A stretch of 64,000 nt of DNA from Verrucomicrobiota bacterium. Its GTDB lineage: Bacteria; Verrucomicrobiota; Verrucomicrobiia; Verrucomicrobiales; Akkermansiaceae. The notes beneath the pieces were generated by a model. That model did not search any database, was not told where the DNA came from, and saw nothing but the letters and a program-made list of their open reading frames with translations. Within the stretch, counting starts at the first letter, position 1, and every line of letters begins with the position of its first letter. The stretch spans positions 1-64,000 of the forward strand of contig RDYP01000011.1 in NCBI GenBank assembly GCA_004293445.1, written 5' to 3'. Below, in pieces: positions 1 to 9,674 of the stretch. A program made the position numbers and the translations under genes.

Positions 1-163
1 GGTCGTTGAACCACGAGCTTCCTACAGCTCCTGGCCCCTTGCCAATCACGCCGATTGCGCTAGCCGCTTGAATCCGCGCACCATAATGAGGGGACCCTGT
101 CGCGATTTTCTTCTTCCCGTCTCGGGCTTGCGTGGGTTGGGGAGCGGTGCATTTTCGTCGCCG

Positions 164-634
164 ATGAAGCCGCAACTTGGACAACTGGCCCCGACTTTCA
201 CTGCCGCAGTCACGGGAAATCCCTACGCCGCGGGCGCGACCCTCTCGCTGTCAGACCTCCGGGGCGAGAGGGTGGTCCTCGTCTTTTATCCAAAGGACGA
301 CACCCCCGGTTGCACCAATCAGGCCTGCGCGCTGCGCGACCACTGGGCAGAGCTTCAGGGCAAGGCACGGATTTTTGGGGTGAGCGTGGACCCCCTGAAA
401 AGCCATGACCGTTTCATCGCCAAATACGGACTGCCCTACCCGCTGATCGCGGACGAAGACGGGGCGATCGTTGCGGCCTATGGCGTGTGGGTTGAGAAGT
501 CGATGTATGGGAAAAAATACATGGGCACCGAGCGAAGTAGCTTCGTGATCGGTGCTGATGGCAGGATCGAGGCGGTGCTGGAGAAGGTCGCGCCGGACGC
601 GCACTTGGCCCGCTTGATCGAGGTCCTGGGCTGA
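164..634 (+). CDS. bcp: Thioredoxin-dependent thiol peroxidase (Bcp-type peroxiredoxin)
   Basis: A 156-residue peroxiredoxin of the AhpC/TSA superfamily, predicted to reduce H2O2 and organic hydroperoxides in the cytoplasm using thioredoxin. The peroxidatic Cys lies in the motif FYPKDDTPGCTNQA at about residue 48, with the usual Pro and Thr upstream. The GVSVDPLKSHDRF stretch and the C-terminal TERSSFVIGADGRI stretch are typical of Bcp. The open frame extends upstream to position 68, but those 32 residues do not look like the family and the ATG at 164 gives the normal Bcp length. No resolving Cys is seen at the +5 position, so it may be a one-Cys or atypical form. Confidence 0.93.
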   Translation: MKPQLGQLAPTFTAAVTGNPYAAGATLSLSDLRGERVVLVFYPKDDTPGCTNQACALRDHWAELQGKARIFGVSVDPLKSHDRFIAKYGLPYPLIADEDGAIVAAYGVWVEKSMYGKKYMGTERSSFVIGADGRIEAVLEKVAPDAHLARLIEVLG

Positions 635-701
635 GCCCGTGGCCCGCCGGAACGAATCTATTGAGCTTTGCCCGTCGTCGGGCCTAAGTTCCGCCCGCCG
701 C

Positions 702-1136
702 ATGTCCAAGCCCTCATCCAAGCCTCCCGCCCATCCCGGCGCCGCCGTGCTGGTGATTGCCGGAATGTCGCTGACACTCGCCGCGGCACTGCAGCTCATG
801 GGGCTCTCGGGTAGGCTCGATGCCCTTTTTGCGGCTTGGTTTGCAGGAATGGGGATTGGTGGCGAATTCCACGACGCACCTGCATCGCTGGTCTGGTGCT
901 GGACCGTTCCCTTGGTCTTCGGCCTGTCGGCTGCCATGCTCGGTTCCCGGCGAAACTGGCGTCGCGCGGTGCTTTGGACGACCACACTGATCCTGACTTT
1001 GGCGTGGATTCCGATATTCGCACTCGCGGGTTTTCGTGCGCCCGCTGCGATGCCTCTACTTGCGCTCGCTTGGTGTGGCCTGTGGACGATGATTTACGCG
1101 GCGCGTCACCAAGAGCCGGACGAAGGGGAGAACTGA
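702..1136 (+). CDS. Small four-helix membrane protein, unknown function
   Basis: A 144-residue hypothetical inner-membrane protein. Four hydrophobic stretches are visible (about residues 13-34, 61-82, 91-113 and 117-134), separated by short loops, and the C-terminus is charged and acidic. No catalytic motif or family was recognised. The frame is open from position 639, but the ATG at 702 precedes a typical short Lys/Pro-rich N-tail before the first helix and is preferred. It ends 7 bp before recR and is probably co-transcribed with it. Confidence 0.65.
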   Translation: MSKPSSKPPAHPGAAVLVIAGMSLTLAAALQLMGLSGRLDALFAAWFAGMGIGGEFHDAPASLVWCWTVPLVFGLSAAMLGSRRNWRRAVLWTTTLILTLAWIPIFALAGFRAPAAMPLLALAWCGLWTMIYAARHQEPDEGEN

Positions 1137-1143
1137 TTTTACC

Positions 1144-1743
1144 ATGGCACGCATTGATTATCCCGAAGCCGTCGGCGCTCTGGTCGAGGAACTCCGCCGA
1201 CTGCCTGGTGTCGGCCCACGCAGTGCGGAGCGCATCGCAATCTGGCTTTTGCAGAGTCCGAAGGCCGATCCCGTGGGGCTTGCGTCGATTCTCGCTCGAG
1301 CCAAGGCGGAAGTGGTGAGCTGTCCAAACTGTGGTTTTTTTGCGACCGCCGACCGCTGCGCGATCTGCTCCGACTCAGCCCGCGAGCCGATCATTTGCGT
1401 GGTGGAACAGGCCACAGATGTCCTCCCCTTGGAGCGATCCGGGGTTTTCAAGGGGCGCTATCACTGCCTCGGTGGCAAGCTTTCGCCGCTGGACAATGTG
1501 ACACCGGAAGATCTGCGGATCGGTTCGCTGCTTCGGCGGATCGATGCGGAAGAGGTGCCTGAGGTGATTCTCGCGCCTGGCTCCGATGTCGAGGGCGAGG
1601 CAACCGCGAATTACCTCGCGAGCTTGCTTCGTGGAAAATGCCACATCACCCGCATTGCCCAAGGCCTGCCGGCCGGCGGCGGGCTGGAGCATGCCGACGC
1701 CCTGACCCTCGCCCGGGCGCTCGAGGGTCGTCGCGGGCTCTAG
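1144..1743 (+). CDS. recR: Recombination mediator protein RecR
   Basis: A 199-residue RecR, which works with RecO and RecF to load RecA at gapped DNA. The N-terminal helix-hairpin-helix part contains LPGVGPRSAERIA (about residues 21-33). It is followed by a C4 zinc finger (CPNC and CAIC, about residues 60-78) and a Toprim domain with VVEQATDVLPLE, then ILAPGSDVEGEATANYL. The length matches the family. The gene starts at ATG 1144, directly after the upstream membrane protein. DnaX, a common recR neighbour, is not in this window. Confidence 0.97.
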   Translation: MARIDYPEAVGALVEELRRLPGVGPRSAERIAIWLLQSPKADPVGLASILARAKAEVVSCPNCGFFATADRCAICSDSAREPIICVVEQATDVLPLERSGVFKGRYHCLGGKLSPLDNVTPEDLRIGSLLRRIDAEEVPEVILAPGSDVEGEATANYLASLLRGKCHITRIAQGLPAGGGLEHADALTLARALEGRRGL

Positions 1744-1782
1744 GTCGTGACTCGAAAATCAAAAAACACACTCTTTCCTGCA

Positions 1783-2631
1783 ATGCCACCTCCACCCCGC
1801 AAACGTCCGCATTTCCAAAGCAAGAAGGCTTGGCAGCGGCCCGGTCCGCCGCCGCCGAGAAAGCGAGCGGGCGAGCAGGGCTGGGACCCGGTGGCAGGTT
1901 GGTATGACAAATTGGTTGGCGACAAAGGTTCGGACTATCATCGCAATGTCATCCTGCCCGCCGCCCTGCGATTGCTGGCCGTGGAGCCGGGTGAAAGGCT
2001 GCTCGACCTCTGCTGTGGCCAGGGGGTTTTGATTCCGCTCTTGCTCGAAGCCAAGGCCGCTGCAGTGACGGGGGTCGATGCCAGTCCCCAGTTGATCGCT
2101 TCGGCGGGTGCCCGGTTTGAGAAAGATCGCCGCGTTCGTTTGATCGTCGCCGATGCCTGTGCTCCCGGTTCCTGGGCCGACGGATCGCACGATGCTGCCG
2201 CCTGCATCATGGCGGTCCACGACGTGCCGGATCTTTCGGCGATGGCGCGTCAAGCGGCTGCCGCGCTCAGGCCCGGCGGGAGATTTGTGGCCATCTTCAT
2301 GCACCCCTGCTTCCGGATCCCACAGCAGGCCCACTGGGGCTGGGACGAGGGCCGCAAGCTCCAGTTCCGCCGTGTCGATCGCTACGGTGTCCCGCAGGAA
2401 ATTCCCATCGTCACCCATCCGGGCCAAGGGGGGGGCTTGACGACGACTTTCTACCACCGACCGATCGGCGAAGTACTTGCTGCTTTCGGCAAGGCCGGGT
2501 TGGCATTGGTCGACTGCGAAGAACTTTTCAGCCATCGTCGTTCCCAGCCCGGTCCGCGGGCCAAGGGCGAGAATCGTGCGGTTCAGGAGTTCCCGGTCTT
2601 CATGGCCATCTCCTGCGTCAAGCTGCCGTGA
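1783..2631 (+). CDS. Class I SAM-dependent methyltransferase
   Basis: A cytoplasmic methyltransferase of about 282 residues from ATG 1783; a GTG at 1747 would add 12 residues. The first 40 residues are rich in Pro, Lys and Arg and are probably disordered. The Rossmann-like SAM-binding core has motif I LLDLCCGQGVLIPLL, motif II around GVDASPQLIASA and a post-I acidic segment VADACAPGSW. The substrate cannot be read from the sequence; the closest recognisable family is UbiE/Methyltransf_11-like small-molecule methyltransferases. The gene lies between recR and lipA on the same strand. Confidence 0.8.
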   Translation: MPPPPRKRPHFQSKKAWQRPGPPPPRKRAGEQGWDPVAGWYDKLVGDKGSDYHRNVILPAALRLLAVEPGERLLDLCCGQGVLIPLLLEAKAAAVTGVDASPQLIASAGARFEKDRRVRLIVADACAPGSWADGSHDAAACIMAVHDVPDLSAMARQAAAALRPGGRFVAIFMHPCFRIPQQAHWGWDEGRKLQFRRVDRYGVPQEIPIVTHPGQGGGLTTTFYHRPIGEVLAAFGKAGLALVDCEELFSHRRSQPGPRAKGENRAVQEFPVFMAISCVKLP

Positions 2632-2677
2632 AATTCCCCTTTCCCCCGGGGGGCTGGCGTCCTAGCTTCCCGCCGAA

Positions 2678-3691
2678 ATGAGCGGCTGCCACGGTCCCCA
2701 GATGAAGATGGATCCCGGTTTGCACCAGGATAAGAAGCCTTCGTGGATCAAGGTCCGCTTGCCCAATAATCCGGTATTCTGGTCGACCAAGTCCCTGATC
2801 ACCGACCTCAAGCTGGTGACGGTTTGTGAGGAGGCCCAGTGCCCGAACCGTTGGGAATGCTGGGGTCAGGGCACCGCGACCTTCATGATCGCCGGCGAGA
2901 AATGTACCCGCGCCTGTGGTTTCTGTGCGGTGAAGACCGCCAAGCCCGACGCGCTGGAGGCCGACGAGCCGGTCCGGGTAGCAGAGGCGACGCGCCGGAT
3001 GAAATTGCGGCATGTGGTGATCACCGCGGTGGCGCGCGATGATCTCCGCGACGGCGGTGCGGAGCATTTTCAGCAAACCATCGAGGCCGTCCGTGCGGTG
3101 AATCCGGGCATCGTGATCGAGGTGCTGGTGCCCGATTTCAACGATCGCGACTGGGCCCTTCAAATGGTCATGGACGCCCGTCCGCACATTTTTAATCACA
3201 ACCTCGAGACCGTGGAGCGGCTCACTCCGCTGGTTCGTTCCCGTGCGAAGTATCATCGCAGTCTTGCGGTGTTGAAGAAAGCCAAGGCAATGGTCGGCGG
3301 CAAGGTCGCGACCAAGAGCGGCATCATGCTGGGACTGGGCGAGCAGCGGGACGAAATCCTGCGGGCGATGGATGATCTGCTGGAAGCGGATGTCACGGTG
3401 CTGACCATGGGTCAGTATCTGCGGCCGACTCCGCGCCACCTGCCGGTGGTCGATTACATCGAGCCTGCGGTCTTCGACGAGTTGAAGCAAATCGCCCTCG
3501 ACAAGGGGTTTCGTCACGTCGCCAGCGGTCCCTTGGTGCGGAGTTCGTATCACGCTGCGGATTTTCGGCCCGAGCTCGACATCATGGATGAGATCGAGAA
3601 GGCGGCCTCGGTGCGCGGTCTCGACCTTCAGCCGGAGGATCTACCGATCCCTGCCGCAACTCCGGCGCTGGTCAGGGCTTCGGTGAGCTGA
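2678..3691 (+). CDS. lipA: Lipoyl synthase
   Basis: A 337-residue radical-SAM enzyme that inserts two sulfur atoms into protein-bound octanoyl groups to make the lipoyl cofactor. The auxiliary [4Fe-4S] cluster cysteines are in CEEAQCPNRWEC (Cx4Cx5C, about residues 50-61). The radical-SAM cluster is CTRACGFC (about residues 76-83), and the characteristic C-terminal RSSY is present near residue 289. Starts at 2678, 2702 and 2708 are all possible; the first is listed. LipB is not next to it. It is convergent with the creC-like gene. Confidence 0.96.
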   Translation: MSGCHGPQMKMDPGLHQDKKPSWIKVRLPNNPVFWSTKSLITDLKLVTVCEEAQCPNRWECWGQGTATFMIAGEKCTRACGFCAVKTAKPDALEADEPVRVAEATRRMKLRHVVITAVARDDLRDGGAEHFQQTIEAVRAVNPGIVIEVLVPDFNDRDWALQMVMDARPHIFNHNLETVERLTPLVRSRAKYHRSLAVLKKAKAMVGGKVATKSGIMLGLGEQRDEILRAMDDLLEADVTVLTMGQYLRPTPRHLPVVDYIEPAVFDELKQIALDKGFRHVASGPLVRSSYHAADFRPELDIMDEIEKAASVRGLDLQPEDLPIPAATPALVRASVS

Positions 3692-3743
3692 GTTTGCTGG
3701 AGCGGTGGCGTTGTGAGGACCAGGCGACGGTGATTCGGCGCGT

Positions 3744-5171
3744 CTAGCTGATGAGTGGGAGGACGAGGCGGGCGGTGGTTCCGCCGAGATCGCGTGCTTC
3801 CAATGAGACCCTGCCACCGTGAAGTTCGGCAGCCTCCTTGACCAGCGTGAGGCCGAGGCCGGTGCCCTTGCGACCGTGGGCGTGGTGCTTGAGGGAGTAA
3901 AAGCGGTCGAAGACCTTATCGCGGGCGTAGTCGGGGATGCCGGGGCCGCGGTCGGAGATGGAAACGGAGCCATCTGCCAGAAGAACGATTTCGACCCTTG
4001 ATCCTGCCGGGGAGAAATCGATGGCGTTTTCGAGTAGATTCGTGACGGCGGAGCGCAGGATGAAGGCATCGCCGAGGATGGCGACGGATGTTTCCGGCAG
4101 CGAGCTGACGAGGGTGACCTCCGCGAGTTCCGCAGGCGGGCGGGCTTGGTCGATGGCGCGCGCGACGATGGGGACGAGATCAACGCGGTCGCTGGTGCCG
4201 AGGCTGCTGCGTCCTTCGAGGGCGGAGAGTTCGAGCAGGCGGTTGAGCAGTCGTTCGGCGCGACCGGATTCGGCGCGGATATTGCCGAGGAAGCGGCGGC
4301 GGTCGGCGGCGGGCATTTCCTCGTCCAGCAGTTCCGCCGCGCCGCGGATGGCGGCGAGAGGGCTTTTCATTTCGTGGGTAAGCGTCTGGACGTAGCGCTC
4401 GGCATAGCGTCGGCCCTCGAGAGCCTCGCGCATGGACTCGAGAGCCCGGGCGAGGGTGTTGACTTCCTTGCCGGCGCCGAGTTTCGGCAGAGCAGGGCGT
4501 TTTCCGGATTCGATCTCGCGGGCGTATTCGGTGAGGCGCCCGACGGGGCGGTATTGCCAGATAAAGACGGCCGCGACGAGGAAGAGGATGCCGGCACCGA
4601 CGAGGCCGGTTCCCCAGTAGATGGCACGTCGGCGGGCTCGGACGATGGGCAGGACGTCGGATTGTGGCTTGTAGACGGTGAGTACGCCGAGGGGTTTTTC
4701 GGGGGTCCCCACGAGGGCACCGACGTAGAGGACGGAGGATTGCGGGTTGTCACTGGCGTCTCGACTACTACGTGCGCCGTATTTTCCTTGAAGGGTGTGG
4801 AAGACGTCGCGCTTCGAGGAAAGGTCTGCGCCTTCGAGCTGGCCTGCGGAATCGAAGAGGACGATGCCTTGGGCGTCGGTCAGGTAGGCTCCGATGCCAA
4901 GGTCTCGTTTGATATGGCCATGGATGTTGGCTTCGAATCGGCGCTTGGAGGCGGCTGCAAAGCTGTGGGCAAAGTCCTGCTTGTCGAAACGGCCGGCTTC
5001 CAAGTCGGCTGCTACGATGGCTGCGAGCAACTGGGCGGTATCGACCATGGACTCCTCGGTTGCTTGATAGGTCTGTGGTTCGACGACGGAGAGCTGTTGC
5101 CGGACGAGCAGGTAAATTCCCGCCCCGATGATGAGGGCGATGAAAAAGAGGGTGACGCGGGTGAGGCGCAT
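3744..5171 (-). CDS. creC: CreC-like sensor histidine kinase
   Basis: A 475-residue membrane sensor kinase. There is a TM helix at residues 7-24, a periplasmic sensor region with VLFDSAGQLEGAD and LQGKYGARSS (both very similar to E. coli CreC), and a second TM at about 186-207. HAMP, HisKA with the phospho-acceptor His in LTHEMKSPLAAIRGAAELL (about His266) and HATPase_c with NLLENAIDFSP and GTGLGLTLV follow. The ATG at 5171 gives the normal CreC topology; the open frame upstream to 5873 is antisense-like noise over creB. It lies 68 bp downstream of creB on the same strand. CreA and CreD are absent from this window. Confidence 0.88.
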   Translation of the reverse strand: MRLTRVTLFFIALIIGAGIYLLVRQQLSVVEPQTYQATEESMVDTAQLLAAIVAADLEAGRFDKQDFAHSFAAASKRRFEANIHGHIKRDLGIGAYLTDAQGIVLFDSAGQLEGADLSSKRDVFHTLQGKYGARSSRDASDNPQSSVLYVGALVGTPEKPLGVLTVYKPQSDVLPIVRARRRAIYWGTGLVGAGILFLVAAVFIWQYRPVGRLTEYAREIESGKRPALPKLGAGKEVNTLARALESMREALEGRRYAERYVQTLTHEMKSPLAAIRGAAELLDEEMPAADRRRFLGNIRAESGRAERLLNRLLELSALEGRSSLGTSDRVDLVPIVARAIDQARPPAELAEVTLVSSLPETSVAILGDAFILRSAVTNLLENAIDFSPAGSRVEIVLLADGSVSISDRGPGIPDYARDKVFDRFYSLKHHAHGRKGTGLGLTLVKEAAELHGGRVSLEARDLGGTTARLVLPLIS

Positions 5172-5239
5172 GGGGGAGAGACTCAAGACACAAGACCTGA
5201 GCTGGGAGAGAGTTGAGGGCGCCGGTGGCGGGTGGCGGC

Positions 5240-5941
<702 letters not shown>

Positions 5942-6027
5942 GGGCGGAGGCAAGGCGGGTTTGGAGAGGAGGGTGTGGGGTGAGTGTGAAAAATCGATGA
6001 ATCCGCTATTCGTCGTGACGGCGATGT

Positions 6028-8259
6028 TCAGGTGAAGCTCCAGGCGTCCATGTCGAAGACCACGGTGACGTCGTCCGGGAGAGTGGTCTTTTGCAGGACC
6101 TGTTGGACGTGTCGGCTGAGGGGGCGGGCGTTTTTGCAGCGAAGCATGAGCTGGAAGCGGAACTGGCCGTGGGAGCGGACTAGTGGGCTTGGCATGGGTT
6201 CGCCGAGAATGACGCCGGCCGGGCAGTTTTCGCCGAGTCGGCGGAAGAGAGTTTGCAGGGTGAACTCGGCGCGGCGCTCGTGGGTAGAGCGGCTGGTGAG
6301 AACGGCGCAGTGGGCGAAGGGCGGGTAGCTGAACTGGCGGCGGAATTCGAGCTCCTGCTCGGCAAAGCCGTCGAAGTCGTGGTGGCGCGCGAACTGGATG
6401 CTCGGCGAGTGGGGGGTGAAGGTCTGCACGATGACTTCGCCTTCGAGTTCGCCACGTCCGGCGCGTCCGGCGACTTGGGTGAGGAGTTGGAAAGTGCGTT
6501 CGCCCGCACGGAAGTCGGGGACGTGGAGGCCGATGTCGGCGTTGAGGATCCCGACGAGGGTGACGTTGGGGAAATGGAGGCCCTTGGCGATCATTTGGGT
6601 GCCGATCAGCACATCGATCTTGCGGGCCTGGAAGGCATTGAGGAGGTCGCGCAGGGCGTTTTTTTTCCGCATGGCATCGGCATCGATGCGGGCGATGCGG
6701 GCCTCGGGCAGGACCTTCGCGAGAACTTCTTCGACCTTCTGGGTGCCGAATCCTTGGAGGGCGATGGCGGGGTCACGGCACTCGGGGCATTTCCTCGGAA
6801 CCACGGCCTGGTGGCCACAGACGTGGCAGCACAGCCGCTCGTCCTCGCGGTGGTAGGTGAGGGCGACGGCGCAGTGGGGACACATGCAGACGTGGCCGCA
6901 GGAAGGGCACTGGAGGGATCGTGCGAAGCCGCGACGGTTGAGGAAGAGAATGGATTGCTCGTTTTTTGCGAGGCGTTGTTCGAGGGCGCTGCGGAGGCGC
7001 TCGGACAGGATGGCCATGCCGCCCTTCTGTTTCTTCGACTCGAGCCGCATGTCGAGAATCCGGATGAGGGGCAGGGATTGGCCATCGGCGCGTTGCTGGA
7101 GGCGGACGAGCTGGTACTTGCCATCGAGAGTGTTTTGGAAGGACTCGAGCGAGGGAGTGGCCGAGCCGAGGACGATGCTACAGCCCTCGAGGTGGGCGCG
7201 TAGTACCGCGACGTCACGGCCGTGGTAGCGGGGGATTTGATCCTGCTTGTAGGAATTTTCGTGTTCCTCATCGACCAGGATGAGTCCGAGGTCGGGCAGT
7301 GGGGCGAAGACGGCGGAGCGGGCGCCGATGACGATGCGGGCGATGCCTTTGCGGATGCGGTGCCATTCGTCGAAGCGCTCGCCTTGGGACAGGTTGGAGT
7401 GGAGAACGGCAACCTGTTCCTGGATGGCGGCGAAGCGGGCGCGAAAGCGGCGTACGGTCTGGGGGGTGAGGGAAATTTCGGGGACGAGGACGAGAACGGT
7501 TTTGCCGAGGTCGAGCGTGGCGCGGGCGGCTTGGAGATAGACTTCGGTTTTGCCGGAGCCGGTGACGCCGTGGAGCAGGATGGGAGAGGGCGGAGTGGAG
7601 GGGGTGGAGGAAGAGAGGGACGTCAGGATGACTTCCAGTGCGGCGGCTTGTTCGGGGTTGAGGGGGAGCGGGGAGTCGGGAAGGATTTCCTCGATCCCGT
7701 CAGCTTCGGGATCGCGGCGGACTTCTTCTTCGACGAGGCGGATGAGTCCCTGTTTGGCGAGGGATTTTACGGAGGCGGAAGCACCGTCACCGAGCTCGGT
7801 GAGGGGCAGTTTGTTTTCCGGGGCGTGGCCGAGCAGGGCGAGGATGGCGGACTGCTTGGGTGCGCGCTTGTCGAGTCTGGCGAGGACTTCCTGCGGCGGT
7901 GGGCCTTCGAGGACGGCGAACTTGCGGACTTTGGCGGAATTGTCCTCCGTGCGGACGGCCTCCGGGAGCAGGGCGCGGATGACGCTTTCGATACTGCATC
8001 CGTAGTAGCTGGCGATCCAGCGGCCGGCTTCGAGCAGCTTGGGGGTGATCAGCGGTTCGGGATCGCTGAGCGAGTGGAGCGGGCGGAGGGCGAAGCCTAG
8101 GTCCTCGGTCGCGACGAGGTCGAGGACGGTGCCTTGGGAGAGTTTGTTGCGCAGGGGGATGCGGACGCGGCAGCCGGGCACGACGGGCAGGCCATCGGGG
8201 ATGGCGTAGTCGAAGACGAGCTCGGAAGGGCCGTCGATGAGGACGCGGGCGGCGGGCAT
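6028..8259 (-). CDS. priA: Primosomal protein N' (replication-restart helicase PriA)
   Basis: A 743-residue superfamily-2 helicase that reloads the replisome at stalled forks. The N-terminal 3'-end-binding and winged-helix regions (1-190) are followed by Walker A GVTGSGKT (231-238) and the DEEH box (330-333). Eight zinc-binding cysteines in CxxC pairs (CPSC, CPHC, CHVC and CPEC at about 455-500) come next, then helicase motifs V/VI with GRAGRGELEGEV. The length is that of the family. Codons on this strand are C-rich because the + strand is G-rich in this part of the window. The gene is divergent from the TerC gene. Confidence 0.97.
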   Translation of the reverse strand: MPAARVLIDGPSELVFDYAIPDGLPVVPGCRVRIPLRNKLSQGTVLDLVATEDLGFALRPLHSLSDPEPLITPKLLEAGRWIASYYGCSIESVIRALLPEAVRTEDNSAKVRKFAVLEGPPPQEVLARLDKRAPKQSAILALLGHAPENKLPLTELGDGASASVKSLAKQGLIRLVEEEVRRDPEADGIEEILPDSPLPLNPEQAAALEVILTSLSSSTPSTPPSPILLHGVTGSGKTEVYLQAARATLDLGKTVLVLVPEISLTPQTVRRFRARFAAIQEQVAVLHSNLSQGERFDEWHRIRKGIARIVIGARSAVFAPLPDLGLILVDEEHENSYKQDQIPRYHGRDVAVLRAHLEGCSIVLGSATPSLESFQNTLDGKYQLVRLQQRADGQSLPLIRILDMRLESKKQKGGMAILSERLRSALEQRLAKNEQSILFLNRRGFARSLQCPSCGHVCMCPHCAVALTYHREDERLCCHVCGHQAVVPRKCPECRDPAIALQGFGTQKVEEVLAKVLPEARIARIDADAMRKKNALRDLLNAFQARKIDVLIGTQMIAKGLHFPNVTLVGILNADIGLHVPDFRAGERTFQLLTQVAGRAGRGELEGEVIVQTFTPHSPSIQFARHHDFDGFAEQELEFRRQFSYPPFAHCAVLTSRSTHERRAEFTLQTLFRRLGENCPAGVILGEPMPSPLVRSHGQFRFQLMLRCKNARPLSRHVQQVLQKTTLPDDVTVVFDMDAWSFT

Positions 8260-8395
8260 GGGCCAAGAGTTCTACTCGGGCCGGGCGTGGATGGGAACCT
8301 CCAAGACGGGAAGCAATGGTTTGGAGGAGTGACGATCATAGCCGGACCAGGTTTAGGGAGGTCGGCTGATGCGAATTTCCTCGCAAGCGCCTTGT

Positions 8396-8415
8396 TCCGT
8401 GCCGGTCCGTGCCGG
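8396..8415 (+). repeat. Perfect 10-bp tandem repeat in the terC leader
   Basis: The ten bases TCCGTGCCGG occur twice in direct succession, 85 bp upstream of the TerC start codon and within the 240-bp divergent region between priA and terC. It could be a regulator-binding direct repeat or chance in GC-rich DNA. No function is assigned. Confidence 0.5.
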
Positions 8416-8499
8416 ATCCTGCGATTTCACTACGATTGGAACTTTCACCGCTTTTTCCAGTCGCTGCTCCATATAGCCTCATCCATAAAGCCTTCTATC

Positions 8500-9576
8500 A
8501 TGATTTGGGCTTGGGTCATCTTTATTGGTTTTGTCTTTCTGATGTTGGCACTCGACCTGGGGGTGTTCCACCGGAAATCCCACGTTGTCGGCTTCAAGGA
8601 GTCCCTCACCTGGTCCGGGGTATGGATTAGCCTAGGTTTGGCATTCTCGATTCTCGTCTATTTTGCCTATGATCTGCACTGGTTCGGTCTCGGCAACTCG
8701 GTCGATGCCGTGGATCAGTTGGTCAACACCGGTAAGCTGGCGGCGACGAAATACCTGACTGCCTACGTGGTAGAGAAGTCGCTGAGCGTGGATAATATCT
8801 TCGTCATCGCGATGGTGTTCAGCTCGCTCGTAGTGCCGGCGCGTTATCAGCACCGTGTGCTGTTTTGGGGCATCATCGGCGCATTGCTGATGCGTGGCGC
8901 GATGATTGGGCTGGGGTCGGTGCTGGTGCAGAACTTCCATGCGATCCTCTATTTCTTCGGGGGCTTCCTGATCTTCACCGGGATAAAGATGCTTGTGATG
9001 GAGGAGAAAGAGGATCACCCAGAGAACAATCCGGTGGTGCGCTGGATCCGGAAAATTTTCCCGATCACCCGGGAGTTCCACGGGCAGCATTTCATGGTCC
9101 GGGCCGGCAGCGTGTGGTCTCGCGAGGCGGCGGAGCCGGGGGTGGAAGCGAAGCCGGATCCGGTGGTGGATTTGGCACCCGCGGGGAAATGGCTGCTGAC
9201 GCCGCTGGCGGTGGCCTTGATTCTGGTCGAAGCGACGGATTTGATTTTTGCGGTCGACTCGATCCCTGCCGTTTTCGCGATCACGGCGGATCCCTTCCTG
9301 GTTTTCACCAGCAACGTCTTTGCGATTCTCGGGCTGCGCTCGCTGTATTTTGCGCTGGCGGGGCTGATCGCCAAGTTCCGCTACCTCAAGCCTGCGCTGT
9401 CGCTGATCCTCATTCTGGTGGGGGTGAAAATGCTGGCCGCGAAGTGGCTCAAGCTGTGGCTGGGTGATTCCTTCAATCTCACTGTGCTGGCGGTGATCAT
9501 CGGGATTTTGGTTACGGGTGTGGTCACTTCGCTGATCGTAGGGGCGAAGGATGAGGATGGGGCGATCCCGTCTTGA
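8500..9576 (+). CDS. TerC/Alx-family integral membrane protein
   Basis: A 358-residue inner-membrane protein of the TerC family (Mn2+ export or metal-stress proteins such as Alx, and tellurium-resistance TerC). Hydrophobic helices run throughout. The family motifs are ALDLGVFHRKSHVV near the N-terminus (conserved Asp), EKSLSVDNIFVIAMVFS, and later VEATDLIFAVDSIPAVFAIT with two conserved acidic residues in the membrane. The frame is open from 8134, but the first residues fitting the family begin at ATG 8500, which gives Alx-like length. No yybP-ykoY-type manganese riboswitch was recognised in the leader. Confidence 0.93.
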   Translation: MIWAWVIFIGFVFLMLALDLGVFHRKSHVVGFKESLTWSGVWISLGLAFSILVYFAYDLHWFGLGNSVDAVDQLVNTGKLAATKYLTAYVVEKSLSVDNIFVIAMVFSSLVVPARYQHRVLFWGIIGALLMRGAMIGLGSVLVQNFHAILYFFGGFLIFTGIKMLVMEEKEDHPENNPVVRWIRKIFPITREFHGQHFMVRAGSVWSREAAEPGVEAKPDPVVDLAPAGKWLLTPLAVALILVEATDLIFAVDSIPAVFAITADPFLVFTSNVFAILGLRSLYFALAGLIAKFRYLKPALSLILILVGVKMLAAKWLKLWLGDSFNLTVLAVIIGILVTGVVTSLIVGAKDEDGAIPS

Positions 9577-9606
9577 GCCCGGGCCGGGGGGGCGATGCCG
9601 TATCGA

Positions 9607-9641
9607 TAAAAAAGGCGGCCGGAGGGGTGCTCCGGCCGCCT
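9607..9641 (-). terminator. Rho-independent terminator of the 813-aa secreted protein gene
   Basis: An 11-bp perfect inverted repeat, AGGCGGCCGGA / TCCGGCCGCCT, with a 7-nt loop is flanked at its left end by six A residues. Read on the minus strand this is a strong GC stem followed by a U-run, 34 bp beyond the stop codon at 9675. There is no T-run on the other side, so it serves the minus-strand gene. Confidence 0.9.
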
Positions 9642-9674
9642 GATAGCTGCGCGATGATGTGCGATCGGCGCGGC

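Noticed and set aside
1-163. Gene fragment at the left window edge (protein-like minus frame over the first 90 bp)
   Set aside because: A short minus frame is open to the edge, but no start codon, motif or family could be supported. The region is probably the upstream region of the peroxiredoxin gene.
6253-8100. Two plus-strand ORFs of about 300 codons opposite priA
   Set aside because: Antisense shadows of a complete priA; composition is biased and no domain is visible.
8260-8499. yybP-ykoY manganese riboswitch upstream of the TerC gene
   Set aside because: Expected from some TerC/Alx homologues, but no matching conserved core was found in the leader, only a 10-bp tandem repeat.
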